Part shown: positions 24,648 through 33,992 of the stretch, piece after piece
Layout of the letters: each line of letters starts with the position of its first letter
Numbering within the stretch: the first letter of the stretch is position 1
Source of the DNA: Thecamonas trahens ATCC 50062
Lineage: Eukaryota; Apusozoa; Apusomonadida; Apusomonadidae
DNA: 39,111 nt
Assembly (NCBI RefSeq): GCF_000142905.1
Contig: NW_013657669.1
Span: forward strand, 518,305-557,415
Direction of reading: 5' to 3'
Program-made: the position numbers and the translations under genes
The notes under the pieces: generated by a model
What the model saw: only the letters and a program-made list of their open reading frames with translations
What the model was told of the DNA's origin: nothing
Database searches by the model: none

Positions 24648-26447
24648 ATGTCCGACTCTGGCTCTGGTGACATCGAGGTTGTGACCACACCGGGCGCAGC
24701 GGCGCTCGAGTCTTGTGCAAGCGCGTCTGATGGGTCCAAGACGAGACCAAAGTCTTGTGACGGCGCGTCGGTGCCGCACGTGGTCGACGGCGTGGTTGAG
24801 GACGGCGGCGACGAGGCGGCGACCGGTGACGTCGGTGCCGCCTCAAGCACTCACCAGGACGACGGCAAGGGCAAGGGCAAGGGCAAGGGCAAAGGCAAGG
24901 GCAAGGCGGCAGGGAGTAACCCGTTGGCGTCAATCATTGGCGATACGCTTGAGAATCTGACCGGAATCGCGGCTGGCGAGGGCGGGAGTGAAGGCGGCGA
25001 GGGCGCTCAGCCTGCGGTGCCGACCAAGGTCCTGCCATCGCTGCGGCGGTTCTCAGAGATGGTGGCGGAAAAGGGCTCGGAGCGCGGGCTCTCGATCCGC
25101 TACGAGGCCGAGACCAAGCGGCTAGTCGTCGAGCTGCCTGGCCCGGTGGCGCCGACCTCGCATCAGCCGCACCCGTTTGTGGACCTCGTGCCGTACTACA
25201 ACGCCTACGCCATTTCCGAGGATGATGACGGCTCGCGCGACGTGGTCATCTCCGAGCTGCTGGATCTGTGCGAAGCCAAGATCATGCCGCTCGGCACGTA
25301 CGACGAGATGAAGAGCCGTCTCGTCCCGCGCCTCCGCCTCGCTTCGTACTACGAGCTCTTTGACATGCAGTGCGAGCTCCGCGGCGATGACGAGGTCGTC
25401 ATCCCGACGCGCGACGTCGCCACTTCGCCTGACCTGGTCGCCGAGCTTGCGCTTGAGGATGACACTACGGTGGCCACCGTCACCAACAAGCACCTGCTGG
25501 CCTGGGGCGTGAGCTTTGACCAGGCGCTCGACGACGCCGCCGCCGCGCTGGCGGCGCGGACCAACGGCGACGGCAAGTGGCGCGCGGTGCCCGGCACAAC
25601 CAAGGGCTCGTACCTCGCCCAGTTCCGCGATGGTGCAGACTCGGCGCGCATGCTCTGCAAGGCGATGATCCGCAAGCTCAAGGTCAAGGGGCGCCCTGTC
25701 GTCCTCGTCCCCGATCGCGAGGTCCTCCTTGTCACCGGCAGCGAGGATCCCGAGGGCCTGCTTGCCGTTCTCAACCTGGTCGCCTCCATCCTCTCGCGCC
25801 TGCCGTCGCCCGTGCTTGGCGTGTGGACGCTTAACAAGAAGGGCCACTACCTCCCGTACGAGCCGCCCAAGTTTGACGGCAAGTCGTCCGGCGGCGGTGC
25901 AAGCTCGGCATCCGGCGGCGCCGACGGTGTCGCCGAGCTCCCGGTCCCCACCAAGGTCTACCTCCTGTACAAGAACCTGGTCACCCGGGGCATCGGCCAG
26001 CAGTACCACTCACAGAAGAAGATGCTGGACAAAGTCAACGAGAAGAATGAGGTCAAGGTCATGCCGGCCACCATGACTGTCATGCAACATCCCAAGACCG
26101 GCGACGTCATCACCTACTGCATCTGGCAGCTCGGCACCGAGGCCCTGCTTCCGGTCACCGACATTGTCCTCCTCTGCAATCCCGAGAACCTCGCCCGCCC
26201 CATCGTCGGTCAGGCCCCGTTCGACCTCCTCATGGAGGTCATGTCTGATGGCGTCGAGCTGGTCCCCACCCACCCGCCACGCTACTCGTGTCCCAAGGAC
26301 GTCTTCCCCACGCCGGAGCAGATCGTTCGTCTCTCCGGCTCGTTTGAGGCGCCCGAGATGAAGGACGCCGCCATCAAGCTCCGTGACATGCTTACCACGG
26401 CACAGCGTGCTCGTGAGCGCCAAGAGTTCCAGGACTCGGTCATGTAA
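24648..26447 (+). CDS. DUF1444-like protein with KGK repeat
   Basis: 599 residues from the ATG at 24648. The first about 120 residues are acidic and disordered with a KGKGKGKGKGKGK run (24866-24907). The globular part contains an extended segment (about 191-384): LVPRLR, PDLVAELALEDDTTVATV, LLAWGVSFDQALDDAAAAL, FRDGADSARMLCKAMIRKL, then GRPVVLVPDREVLLVTGSEDPEGL. This order (a catalogue-like Asp-rich strand, a helix, then VVxVPDRxxLLVTGS) resembles the bacterial DUF1444/YtpP family, whose function is unknown. The C-terminal half (about 430-599) begins KVYLLYKNLVTRGIG and includes GDVITYCIWQLGTEALLPVTD; I do not recognise it. No membrane segment. The family link is tentative. Confidence 0.75.
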   Translation: MSDSGSGDIEVVTTPGAAALESCASASDGSKTRPKSCDGASVPHVVDGVVEDGGDEAATGDVGAASSTHQDDGKGKGKGKGKGKGKAAGSNPLASIIGDTLENLTGIAAGEGGSEGGEGAQPAVPTKVLPSLRRFSEMVAEKGSERGLSIRYEAETKRLVVELPGPVAPTSHQPHPFVDLVPYYNAYAISEDDDGSRDVVISELLDLCEAKIMPLGTYDEMKSRLVPRLRLASYYELFDMQCELRGDDEVVIPTRDVATSPDLVAELALEDDTTVATVTNKHLLAWGVSFDQALDDAAAALAARTNGDGKWRAVPGTTKGSYLAQFRDGADSARMLCKAMIRKLKVKGRPVVLVPDREVLLVTGSEDPEGLLAVLNLVASILSRLPSPVLGVWTLNKKGHYLPYEPPKFDGKSSGGGASSASGGADGVAELPVPTKVYLLYKNLVTRGIGQQYHSQKKMLDKVNEKNEVKVMPATMTVMQHPKTGDVITYCIWQLGTEALLPVTDIVLLCNPENLARPIVGQAPFDLLMEVMSDGVELVPTHPPRYSCPKDVFPTPEQIVRLSGSFEAPEMKDAAIKLRDMLTTAQRARERQEFQDSVM

Positions 26448-26614
26448 ATGCCAGCTTCCTCGACGACAGCCGAGTCTTCCGCCTGGCACAGACAGTTTCG
26501 GCGCAGCCGATGTCAGCGGTCCGAAAGCCCAATGACGACAGCGACGACGACGACGACAACGACGACCCACCACACCTTCACCAACACCTCACTCACGCAA
26601 GGCCGACAACATTG

Positions 26615-28582
26615 ATGTACAGAGTACTGCGGCTTGCCTTCCTTGTGGCTGCGGTGGCTGCAGCTGTTGTTGCTGCCGCTGCCGCTGCCGCTGACGAAGG
26701 CCATGGCGGTGGCCTTGCCGGCGAAGACCTGGTGCCGGTGGAGGAGATGGTCGACCCTGTGGAGGTCATTGTGGGCGAGGCGCATGCAAGCAATGGCTAT
26801 GGTCGGGCACGAGCTGCGCTAGAGACACTGGCGGAGGAGGAGGACAACATGAAGGCTGCGCTCGAGCTCGGCCTCTGGTCGCTCCTGGGAACGACCGTCG
26901 ACGAAGGTGACGAGGTCATCGATGTGGCGGCGGCGCAAAAGTGGCTGGGTCGGGCGGCCGAGCGCGGGCTGCCAGAGGCACAGGCGTATGTGGGCCTGCT
27001 TCACAGCCTCGGCCTTGCCCGCGCGGGATCGGTCGAGCGCGACGAGGCCCTTGCAGTCCTGCATCTGTTCTTTGCTGCGCGTGGCAGCTCACGGGTCGCC
27101 AACGCCGCGCTTGGCTTCAGGCATCGGCACGCGCTGGCAGTGCCCGGCTCGTGCGATACTGCCGCCAATTACTACCGCAAGGCTGCTGAGGACGTGGCGG
27201 CGCAGATTGTGGAGACCGGAGCTGAGCCCGAGGCAACCGCCCAGCCGCTGTCTGATGAGGTCAAACCGGTCGACGGGTCCACCAACTCGGACGAGGACAT
27301 TGTCGACTTTTACGAGTACTCGGCGAGTCAGGGCTCGCCGTCGGCGGCGGTCGCGCTCGGCAAGCTGCACTGGACTGGCGCGCGTGGGCTGGCGCGCGAC
27401 GTGCCGGCCGCTGTCCAACACTTTGAGCAGGCCGCTGCCGCAGGCTCGCCCGAAGCCATGGCCAACCTCGGCCACGTGTACGCCGCCGGCGACGACGGCG
27501 TGCCGCAGAATACCGACGCCGCAATCGAGTGGTATACCAAGGCCGTCGACGCCGGCTCGGCGTCGGCGCTCAACGGGCTCGGCTTCATGTACCTCCATGG
27601 GACCGGCGTCGAGGCCGACTCGACCAAGGCCTTTGACTACATAGCCAAGTCTGCGGCCATGGGCAACGCCGACGCCCAGCTCAATCTTGGCACACTCTAC
27701 TTTAATGGCGAGACCGCCGACGGCGAGCCCGACTACAAGCGCGCCCACGCCTTGTTTGTCAACGCCGCCCACCAGGGCCGCACCCTTGCCACGTACTACC
27801 TCGGCCTCATGCACGCGCAAGGCCTTGGGACTGCCCGCTCGTGCGCCTCGGCGCTCTCGCTCTTCAAGACCGCCGTCGAGCGCGGCCTGCAAGAGAATGT
27901 GCTCAAGACCGCGCATGCCGCCTACGACGATGACCAGGTGGTCATGGCCCTTGTGCGCTACCTCGTTGTCGCGATGCAGGGCGTCGAGCTTGCGCAGCGC
28001 AACGCTGCGTACATCCTCCACCACCACGGCGACGAGAGCCGGGTGTTGGCTCTGTTCGGTGGCTCTTCTGACGCCGTCCGAGCCCTGCATCTGCGCATGC
28101 TCGCGCTCTCGGCGCTGCAGGGCAACGTCGACGCCAACCTCGCGCTCGGCGACTACTACTTTGACACTGAGCGTGATTACGAGCTGGCGCTCTCGCAGTA
28201 CCGCGCCGGCGCGAACCGCGGGCACCCACAGGCGCTCTTCAACCTCGGCTACATGCACCAGCACGGGCTCGGCCTCCCGCTCGACCTCCACCTCGCCAAG
28301 CGGTTCTACGACCAGGCCTGGGAGACCTCACCCGACGCGGCGCTCCCTGCTGGCCTTGCCCTCATTGGCCTTCACATCCAGGTCACCAACGACGAACTGA
28401 TAGCCACCACCGGCTACCCGCTAGACCGCATCCTCCTTGGCGTCATCGGCAGCATCCTCATCATTGTCATTGTCTTCCGCCTCCGGGTCGCGGTCGCGCT
28501 CGGCGCGCTCTTGGAGCAGCGGGCCATGTCTCGCCGTGCTCGTCGCGCTGCGCGGCGGGCCATTCTTGGTGAAGGCGACTGA
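26615..28582 (+). CDS. SEL1L/Hrd3-like ER-associated degradation protein with Sel1 repeats
   Basis: 655 residues. The ATG at 26615 gives a signal peptide (RLAFLVAAVAAAVVAAAAAAADEG). About ten Sel1-like repeats follow, with clear units such as AQAYVGLLHSLGLA, AMANLGHVYAAGDDGV, ALNGLGFMYLHGTGV, AQLNLGTLYFNGE, ATYYLGLMHAQGLG and ALFNLGYMHQHGLGL. A single transmembrane helix lies close to the C-terminus (ILLGVIGSILIIVIVF, about 606-622), followed by a basic cytosolic tail (RRARRAARRA). Signal peptide, lumenal Sel1 repeats and C-terminal anchor together are the layout of SEL1L/Hrd3, which hands substrates to the Hrd1 ubiquitin ligase. SEL1L paralogues exist, so the exact role is inferred. Upstream in-frame sequence is Asp-repeat and not credible coding. 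Confidence 0.86.
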   Translation: MYRVLRLAFLVAAVAAAVVAAAAAAADEGHGGGLAGEDLVPVEEMVDPVEVIVGEAHASNGYGRARAALETLAEEEDNMKAALELGLWSLLGTTVDEGDEVIDVAAAQKWLGRAAERGLPEAQAYVGLLHSLGLARAGSVERDEALAVLHLFFAARGSSRVANAALGFRHRHALAVPGSCDTAANYYRKAAEDVAAQIVETGAEPEATAQPLSDEVKPVDGSTNSDEDIVDFYEYSASQGSPSAAVALGKLHWTGARGLARDVPAAVQHFEQAAAAGSPEAMANLGHVYAAGDDGVPQNTDAAIEWYTKAVDAGSASALNGLGFMYLHGTGVEADSTKAFDYIAKSAAMGNADAQLNLGTLYFNGETADGEPDYKRAHALFVNAAHQGRTLATYYLGLMHAQGLGTARSCASALSLFKTAVERGLQENVLKTAHAAYDDDQVVMALVRYLVVAMQGVELAQRNAAYILHHHGDESRVLALFGGSSDAVRALHLRMLALSALQGNVDANLALGDYYFDTERDYELALSQYRAGANRGHPQALFNLGYMHQHGLGLPLDLHLAKRFYDQAWETSPDAALPAGLALIGLHIQVTNDELIATTGYPLDRILLGVIGSILIIVIVFRLRVAVALGALLEQRAMSRRARRAARRAILGEGD

Positions 28583-28811
28583 CGAGCTGCTTCCTATCAC
28601 TCTGCGCGCGAGCGGCCGCCTGCGTAGCCTGCAGGTGCACTTTGATCGATGGCCGGAGCCAGGGGCAGAAGGCGTTGCACCCTCCCCCTCCCCCTCCTAC
28701 CCCGTGCCGGAACTGGCTCATTCTCCTGTGGCGAGGCCCACAGCGGGTGTGTGGTGGCAAAGCGGAAGCGGTCGGTGCAACACAAGTCGGGAGTAAACGA
28801 CTTGTCTCGTG

Positions 28812-31800
28812 ATGGCAGTGCCGGTGGTGCTCGACGAGCCGGACTGGAACGGCGAATGGGTCGAGGCAGGTGCAGGACGTGGCGCGGGGGAGGGCGGGCG
28901 TGGAAGCCATGCACCGAGCACATCCATCGGATCGGTAGTGTACGACGCAGAAGAAGCATACTTTCGAGCAGCAGCTGCCGTTACCCGTGAGCAGAGTCCC
29001 CCAGAGCCGTCCGCGGCATCCCCACTCCGCCGACCGCCTTCGGCGCCTTTGCGCCGTCCGCCCTCCTCCTCGCCAGGGCAACGTTCTGCGCGAGGCAGCA
29101 ACGCCAACAGAGGCCGAGGACCAGGCCAGAAGCAAGCCAAGAGGGAACCGCTGGTAGCCACGTCGGAGCCGGGTTCGCTGCAGCTTGTGCCGCATGACGT
29201 CTTTGGCCTTCAGCGAGACTGCCATGCTGCTGCCGCAGTTCGCTTTGCCCGCTTTGACAACTCGCACTTTCCCGCCAACCCGCCGCCGGCCACCGAGCGG
29301 AGCCTCCGGCCGTCACTGGCGCACGCAGACGGAAGTGTTGGCTTTGATGGCAGCAACGATGTCAAGAAGCTGCTCAAAAGGCTTGGTATTGACACGAGCG
29401 TGGCGAAGCAGCCATCGGCATCGCCGGCAAAATCGAGGCCTGAGCCGCGACAGGCTGCGAATCGCAAGCCGCCGGCGCGGCCTGCGACGCGGCGGCGGCC
29501 GGAAAAGCCACAACGCCCGGCTGCGCCAAAGCGGCGGGCTGCGCCGAAGCAGCGGGCTCGTTCGCAGCGGGCCGCAGCTGCCGAGCCGTTGGTCGTCGAA
29601 TGGCGGGCCAGCGACGATGACGACGCGGGCAGTGACCGCGATGCCGCGGTCGAGCTCGACGACGTGGCGGTGGTGCACGCGGCGCTGCAGGCGTCATCAA
29701 GTCCGGAGGCGTCACCCGAGGCGCGAAGCGAGGCAGTGCTGGAGAGTAGGCACTCGCTTGAGGCCTCGCCGATCTTCCGCATCCAACGAGTCTCGAGTCC
29801 CGAGCCCCCGCGATCGACATCGTCAAGCCCATCGGCGAACCCATCGATGGCACCACAGCCGCTGCCTGACGCCACGTCGGATCACCTTGTGTCGAAGCTC
29901 TCTCAGAGTGCCCAGAGCGCCGAGAGCGAGCTTGTGCTTGAGCGCGGGCGGGTGTCTGACGGTGACGCTCGGATCCTACTCCGGCGCGCGCTGGCCAGCC
30001 CTATCTTGATCTCGGTCACGCTGCGGGCTGTGCGGCTGCCGCGTGGCGCACTGGCCTCTGTGCCGCTGCCGCAAACACTGACACACCTGGCAATGGTGGA
30101 TATGACGCCACCGCTGACGGCGGCGTGCCTCCCGCTACTGCCACTCTCGCTTACTAGCCTCGATCTGTCGGGCAACGCTCTGGGTACGGCGCGTGGCCTG
30201 ACTGCGCCGCTCGGCCACGTTCCACAACTCACTGTCCTCAATCTTGCTGACAACATCCTCTCTGACGAGGCGTGTGTAGCGCTCTCGCTCCCTGACTCGC
30301 TGGCGGACCTCACTCTCGAGCACAACCCTCTGACCGGGCTTGGCGTCCGGCGGTTGCTGGAGAGCGTGGCGGGCTCGCTCACTTCACTCAACGTCTCGCG
30401 GACGCTGGTGAGCGGAAGCGACGCGGCGGCGATGGCGGTGGCATGCCCGCGGCTGAGCGAGTTTGACGTGCGTGGCGTTTTGTTTGACGGCGATGAAGAG
30501 TGTGAGCTGGCTCAAGCGCTGGCGAGTCACAGCTCGCTGACCCGGATTTGGGCATCTCTGGAGCCGGCCCCGCCGGACGCAGCTGCGTTTGCGCGGCCGA
30601 TGCTCGAGCTGCTAGTGTCTCGCGCGGCGGCACCGTACGAGGTCTGCGATCTCGGACTCCGCCCGCGGCCAACCGGGCTTCTGGGGATGTGCAAACAGGC
30701 GCCGCGGTCGCTGGCAATGCTGGCGCTGGTGAAAGGCGGAGTGGCGTCGTGCGATTTGCCGGAGTTGCTGAGCCTGCTCCCGCCGACACTGCACACGCTG
30801 ATCATCGAGGGCGTAGTTCTCTCGGACGCCGGAGCGCAGAGCCTAGTGGCGTGGATGGGATCGAGCACGCATCTGGGCAAACTGGTACTGCGGCGGACGG
30901 AGCTGACAGACGAGTGGCTGGCAGCTATTTCACGAGTTGTCCCTCACTCGCTCAGGTACATGGACGTGAGCGGCAACTCGCTGACTGACCGATCTGTAGA
31001 GCTGCTGCGGATGCTTGCGCTCGGCCTGCCGCAGCTGGAGTGGCTCGATGCCTCCCGCAACTGGATGCCCTCGCTGGAGGTTGACGGTCCCGGCTCGGTC
31101 CCGTGGTCGATCGAGGTTGCGCTCAACGGTGCGTTTGAAGTTGGCCGCGAGGGCTGGGTCGTTTTTGAGGCCTCTTCGCTCGGCACGCCGCCAGTCTCAC
31201 CGCTTGTGGCGGCAGTGGCGTCCGGCGAGCCGGAGCTCGTGCGCCGAGTGCTGGACGCGTTCTATGTACCGGATCTTGTCCCGAAGCACCTGGTGACGTC
31301 GCTGGAGACTGCGTGGAGCGTGGCTGGTGAGGCAGCCGTGGCCAGCGGCGACGCCGAGATGATTGAGGCTGTGCTGGGCAGTGCCGACGGGCGGGCGACA
31401 ATGTCGCGGCTGCCGGGCACAGTGCGCGGACTGCATGACGCGCGTGCTGCGCGTGCTGTGGTAGTCGAGCTCCGGCGGGCGGTGGGGCGCCTCGCCCAGA
31501 TTACTGTCGACGGCACTGTGTTTGCCACCGGTGGCCTTGTGAAGCCGTATCATCGGGCGCGAGTCCACCGCGCGGTGTACGCTGCGGTGTCCGGAGGCGA
31601 GGCGCTGCCGTTGGCGCGACTGAGGGCCGAGGGCATGCCGATGACCGAGGTGCTTACTGGGTGCATGTCCCGCGACGATGTGCTGCGGAGGACACCGCTG
31701 GACGTGGCGCTGGCAGCAGGCGACGCGCGGGTGGCGCGGCATGTGTTGGCGGCGATGCCGCGGGCACTCGTGGAGCAGGTATTTGTGGCAGCACTTGCTG

Positions 31801-32456
31801 ACGACGACGATCTCCTGGCTCCACTCGAGTATGCGGCGAGGTCAGGAAGCGTGGCTGCGGTTCGATTTGTCCTCCGGCATCCGGTGCTGGGCAAGGTCCG
31901 GCGTGACGTTGCGGGCAAGTGGATTCCGTACCGAGCCAAGGGCGCGCTGCACATTGTGGAGCTTCTTAACAACGGCTACTTGCTGCAGGCGCAACCGGGG
32001 CACCCAAGCCCGTGCGCCGCGGAATGTGCGCGGGGCCTGCTCGCGGAGCAAGCCGTGCGATGCGTGCTGTGGCGAGCGGGACAGTGGGCGGAGTTGACGG
32101 GACACTGCTGGTGTTCCGAGCGGCCGGCGCCATGGCTGTGTCAGCATTGGCTAGCAGCGGGGACCGGTGCAAGCGACGGCATCGATGTACGCTCAGCAGC
32201 ACTGGGCTGCGAGTGGCGTGACGCTGTTGGCTGCGCTTGCCATGCTGTGCACGATAGTTGCTGGCGTGTTGTGGCCGAGCTGTGCGTCGCTGATTGGCGG
32301 CGGAGTGATGGTAGTTGCAGGAGCATGGGTGGGCGTGCTGGCACGCGGCGCGCGATACCTGCTAGGCACGGCGACGCGGACGACATCCAAGTACCGGGCG
32401 CTGGACGCAGTGTTGTTTGGATGCGTCGCGGTGGTGATGGCGTGCAGCGGGCTTGA
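28812..32456 (+). CDS. Large leucine-rich-repeat plus ankyrin-like protein; C-terminus probably misread
   Basis: 1214 residues as read from the ATG at 28812. Residues 1-350 are Pro/Ser/Arg-rich and disordered. From about 400 to 560 and 660 to 760 there are RNI-type LRRs (for example SLTSLDLSGNALGTARGL, QLTVLNLADNILSDEACVAL, SLRYMDVSGNSLTDRSVELL). From about 800 to 1060 there are degenerate ankyrin-like helix pairs (TPLDVALAAGDARVARHVL; APLEYAARSGSVAAVRFVL). Beyond about 32000 the frame becomes Trp/Cys-rich (CVLWRAGQWAELTGHCWC) and overlaps a multipass membrane ORF in another frame. The stop at 32456 is probably not the real end. Removing one G of GGGG (32159-32162) would fuse both into about 1432 residues; an intron is the alternative. 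Confidence 0.72.
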   Translation: MAVPVVLDEPDWNGEWVEAGAGRGAGEGGRGSHAPSTSIGSVVYDAEEAYFRAAAAVTREQSPPEPSAASPLRRPPSAPLRRPPSSSPGQRSARGSNANRGRGPGQKQAKREPLVATSEPGSLQLVPHDVFGLQRDCHAAAAVRFARFDNSHFPANPPPATERSLRPSLAHADGSVGFDGSNDVKKLLKRLGIDTSVAKQPSASPAKSRPEPRQAANRKPPARPATRRRPEKPQRPAAPKRRAAPKQRARSQRAAAAEPLVVEWRASDDDDAGSDRDAAVELDDVAVVHAALQASSSPEASPEARSEAVLESRHSLEASPIFRIQRVSSPEPPRSTSSSPSANPSMAPQPLPDATSDHLVSKLSQSAQSAESELVLERGRVSDGDARILLRRALASPILISVTLRAVRLPRGALASVPLPQTLTHLAMVDMTPPLTAACLPLLPLSLTSLDLSGNALGTARGLTAPLGHVPQLTVLNLADNILSDEACVALSLPDSLADLTLEHNPLTGLGVRRLLESVAGSLTSLNVSRTLVSGSDAAAMAVACPRLSEFDVRGVLFDGDEECELAQALASHSSLTRIWASLEPAPPDAAAFARPMLELLVSRAAAPYEVCDLGLRPRPTGLLGMCKQAPRSLAMLALVKGGVASCDLPELLSLLPPTLHTLIIEGVVLSDAGAQSLVAWMGSSTHLGKLVLRRTELTDEWLAAISRVVPHSLRYMDVSGNSLTDRSVELLRMLALGLPQLEWLDASRNWMPSLEVDGPGSVPWSIEVALNGAFEVGREGWVVFEASSLGTPPVSPLVAAVASGEPELVRRVLDAFYVPDLVPKHLVTSLETAWSVAGEAAVASGDAEMIEAVLGSADGRATMSRLPGTVRGLHDARAARAVVVELRRAVGRLAQITVDGTVFATGGLVKPYHRARVHRAVYAAVSGGEALPLARLRAEGMPMTEVLTGCMSRDDVLRRTPLDVALAAGDARVARHVLAAMPRALVEQVFVAALADDDDLLAPLEYAARSGSVAAVRFVLRHPVLGKVRRDVAGKWIPYRAKGALHIVELLNNGYLLQAQPGHPSPCAAECARGLLAEQAVRCVLWRAGQWAELTGHCWCSERPAPWLCQHWLAAGTGASDGIDVRSAALGCEWRDAVGCACHAVHDSCWRVVAELCVADWRRSDGSCRSMGGRAGTRRAIPARHGDADDIQVPGAGRSVVWMRRGGDGVQRA

Positions 32457-33111
32457 GATCGGCGAGTTTGGGATGGATGTCGTTGACGGACTGTTGGGCT
32501 TTTCGACCCATGATGGCTACAGGTTCAGCTTTTGGCTGGCTGTCATTGGAGCTGGCGCGGTGTTTGTGACGGTCTCGCGGCAGATGCGGGCAGTGGCGAG
32601 CTTGACAACGCGGTGGCAGTCGCCGTCTGCTTCTGGCGCGGTGCGACGGTCGCTGTCAGGACTTGCGGCGCTTGGAACATCGCAGACGGTGTGGCTCTGG
32701 CTCCTAGCTCACATCTGCTTTGCGCTCCGCAGCGATGCGATCGACAACACGTGGCAGATCCGCGAGCGAGTGGCCGGCGGGCTGATTGTGGGCGCACCGC
32801 TGGCATGGGCATGGGCAGGCATTGCGGTCCGCAACGAGCCGCTTGGCGCGATGGCGCGACTGACGTCGATCCTCCGCTGGACTCTTTACGTTGTGCTTGT
32901 GTGTGGATGGGCGCAGCTTGCCGGTCGGTCGGAGAGAAGCCGCCGGCTCGGGCTCGGCATCGTGGCCGCGGTTGTAGGGATGCTCGATGTTGGGGTGGTC
33001 ACTCTCGCGCCGCGTGTAGGTGGCGCTGAAGCTGTGATAGGACTTGCTGCTGGCGTTGCTGTGGCGGTGGTGGGCGGAGTCGGTATTGTCGCAGCTGTTG
33101 TATGGGCGTAA
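32185..33111 (+). CDS. Multipass membrane protein or 3' part of the LRR/ankyrin gene
   Basis: 308 residues if started at the ATG at 32185; the frame opens after a TAG at 32152. Eight or nine hydrophobic helices are evident (VTLLAALAMLCTIVAGVLW; LIGGGVMVVAGAWVGVLA; AVLFGCVAVVMACSGL; WLAVIGAGAVFVTV; TVWLWLLAHICFAL; LIVGAPLAWAWAGIAV; LYVVLVCGWAQLAG; LGIVAAVVGMLDVGVV; IGLAAGVAVAVVGGVGIVAAV). Codon composition shows this frame, not the LRR frame, is used beyond about 32200. No signal peptide or upstream promoter is obvious, and it starts 272 bp inside the LRR ORF, so I favour one continuous LRR-ankyrin-membrane gene. The family is not recognised. Confidence 0.6.
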   Translation: MYAQQHWAASGVTLLAALAMLCTIVAGVLWPSCASLIGGGVMVVAGAWVGVLARGARYLLGTATRTTSKYRALDAVLFGCVAVVMACSGLEIGEFGMDVVDGLLGFSTHDGYRFSFWLAVIGAGAVFVTVSRQMRAVASLTTRWQSPSASGAVRRSLSGLAALGTSQTVWLWLLAHICFALRSDAIDNTWQIRERVAGGLIVGAPLAWAWAGIAVRNEPLGAMARLTSILRWTLYVVLVCGWAQLAGRSERSRRLGLGIVAAVVGMLDVGVVTLAPRVGGAEAVIGLAAGVAVAVVGGVGIVAAVVWA

Positions 33112-33378
33112 ATCGTGTGTGCCGGCAGCGGCAGGCGGCAGGCGGCAGGCGGCGGACGAGTGACGGCGGCGAGTGCGACACGCGACTTTGTGGGTAACAG
33201 CGCGGGGGAGTAGGACGGAGACAGGGATCAGGACAGGTCATAGAGAGCAGGCTAAGCGTCAGTAACTGCCCGTGGAGAGTGACGGTGGCCGTGTGCTGGT
33301 CAACGAGGCGTAGGGCAGAAGAACCCGCGCGTGGCGAGCTTGACAGACGGGCCGAGGCGAGGGCGACACGGCATAGGC

Positions 33379-33992
33379 ATGTCGTTCTTCAAGTCGCTTC
33401 CGAGTGCGGGTGCGTTTACCGAAGTGGAGGTGGGGGCGGCTGGCGGCGGAGGCGGAGGCGGCGGCAGTGGGTATGTGGCGCCGCAGGAGCCGCAGCTGCG
33501 GCGGGCGCTGCCGAGCGGCGACCAGCGTCCGCCGGCGGGACAGTCGATCGGGACAGACTCGACACACATTCTGATTCGGGCACTTTCCGAGGCCAAGGCG
33601 AAGCGCAAGTCGCAAGTGCCCGGGGCATCGACGTCGACGTCGACGTCAGCGTCTGCAGCGGCGTCTGCGTCCGCGGCGTCGCGGAAGCGCAAGTCGTCTG
33701 TGAGCCACGGCGCGTCGCCGAGCAAGCGGGCGAAGAGCTTGGCGGCTGCGGCAGTGTCGACGGCGACATCGACGACGGCATCGGCGGCATCGACGGCATC
33801 GACGGCATCGACAGCATCAGTGGCGACAGGAGCCAGGTCCAGCTCGGGCTTGTTCGACATGGGCCGGGTGGTGCGGATGAAGTTGCCGGAGCTTCGTGAG
33901 CTCTGCCAGCAGTTTGGCTCTCGACGCGAGGATCCAAGACTTCGCTGGTGGACCGGCTGCGGTTGTTCAACAGCCAGCATGCGTCGGGCTGA
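33379..33992 (+). CDS. SAP-domain nuclear protein; reading frame broken by one base in this sequence
   Basis: Starts at the ATG 33379 (MSFFKSLPSAGAF). Low complexity follows: Gly run, STSTSTSASAAASASAAS, two basic clusters (SRKRKSS and SPSKRAK, likely nuclear signals) and an ASTASTAS repeat. At the end, RMKLPELRELCQQFG begins a SAP domain (DNA/RNA-binding helix-extension-helix). In the assembled frame it then reads SRREDPRLRW and runs to 34089. In the -1 frame from 33918 the continuation is LSTRGSKTSLVDRLRLFN, a textbook SAP second half, with a TGA at 33990-33992. One missing C near 33918 explains both. The product would be about 204 residues. If the base is truly absent the SAP domain is destroyed. 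Confidence 0.68.

Noticed and set aside
27089-28291. 400-codon minus-strand ORF
   Set aside because: Exact antisense of the Sel1-repeat gene; Val/Arg/Gly-rich composition is the usual mirror of G/C-third-position codons.
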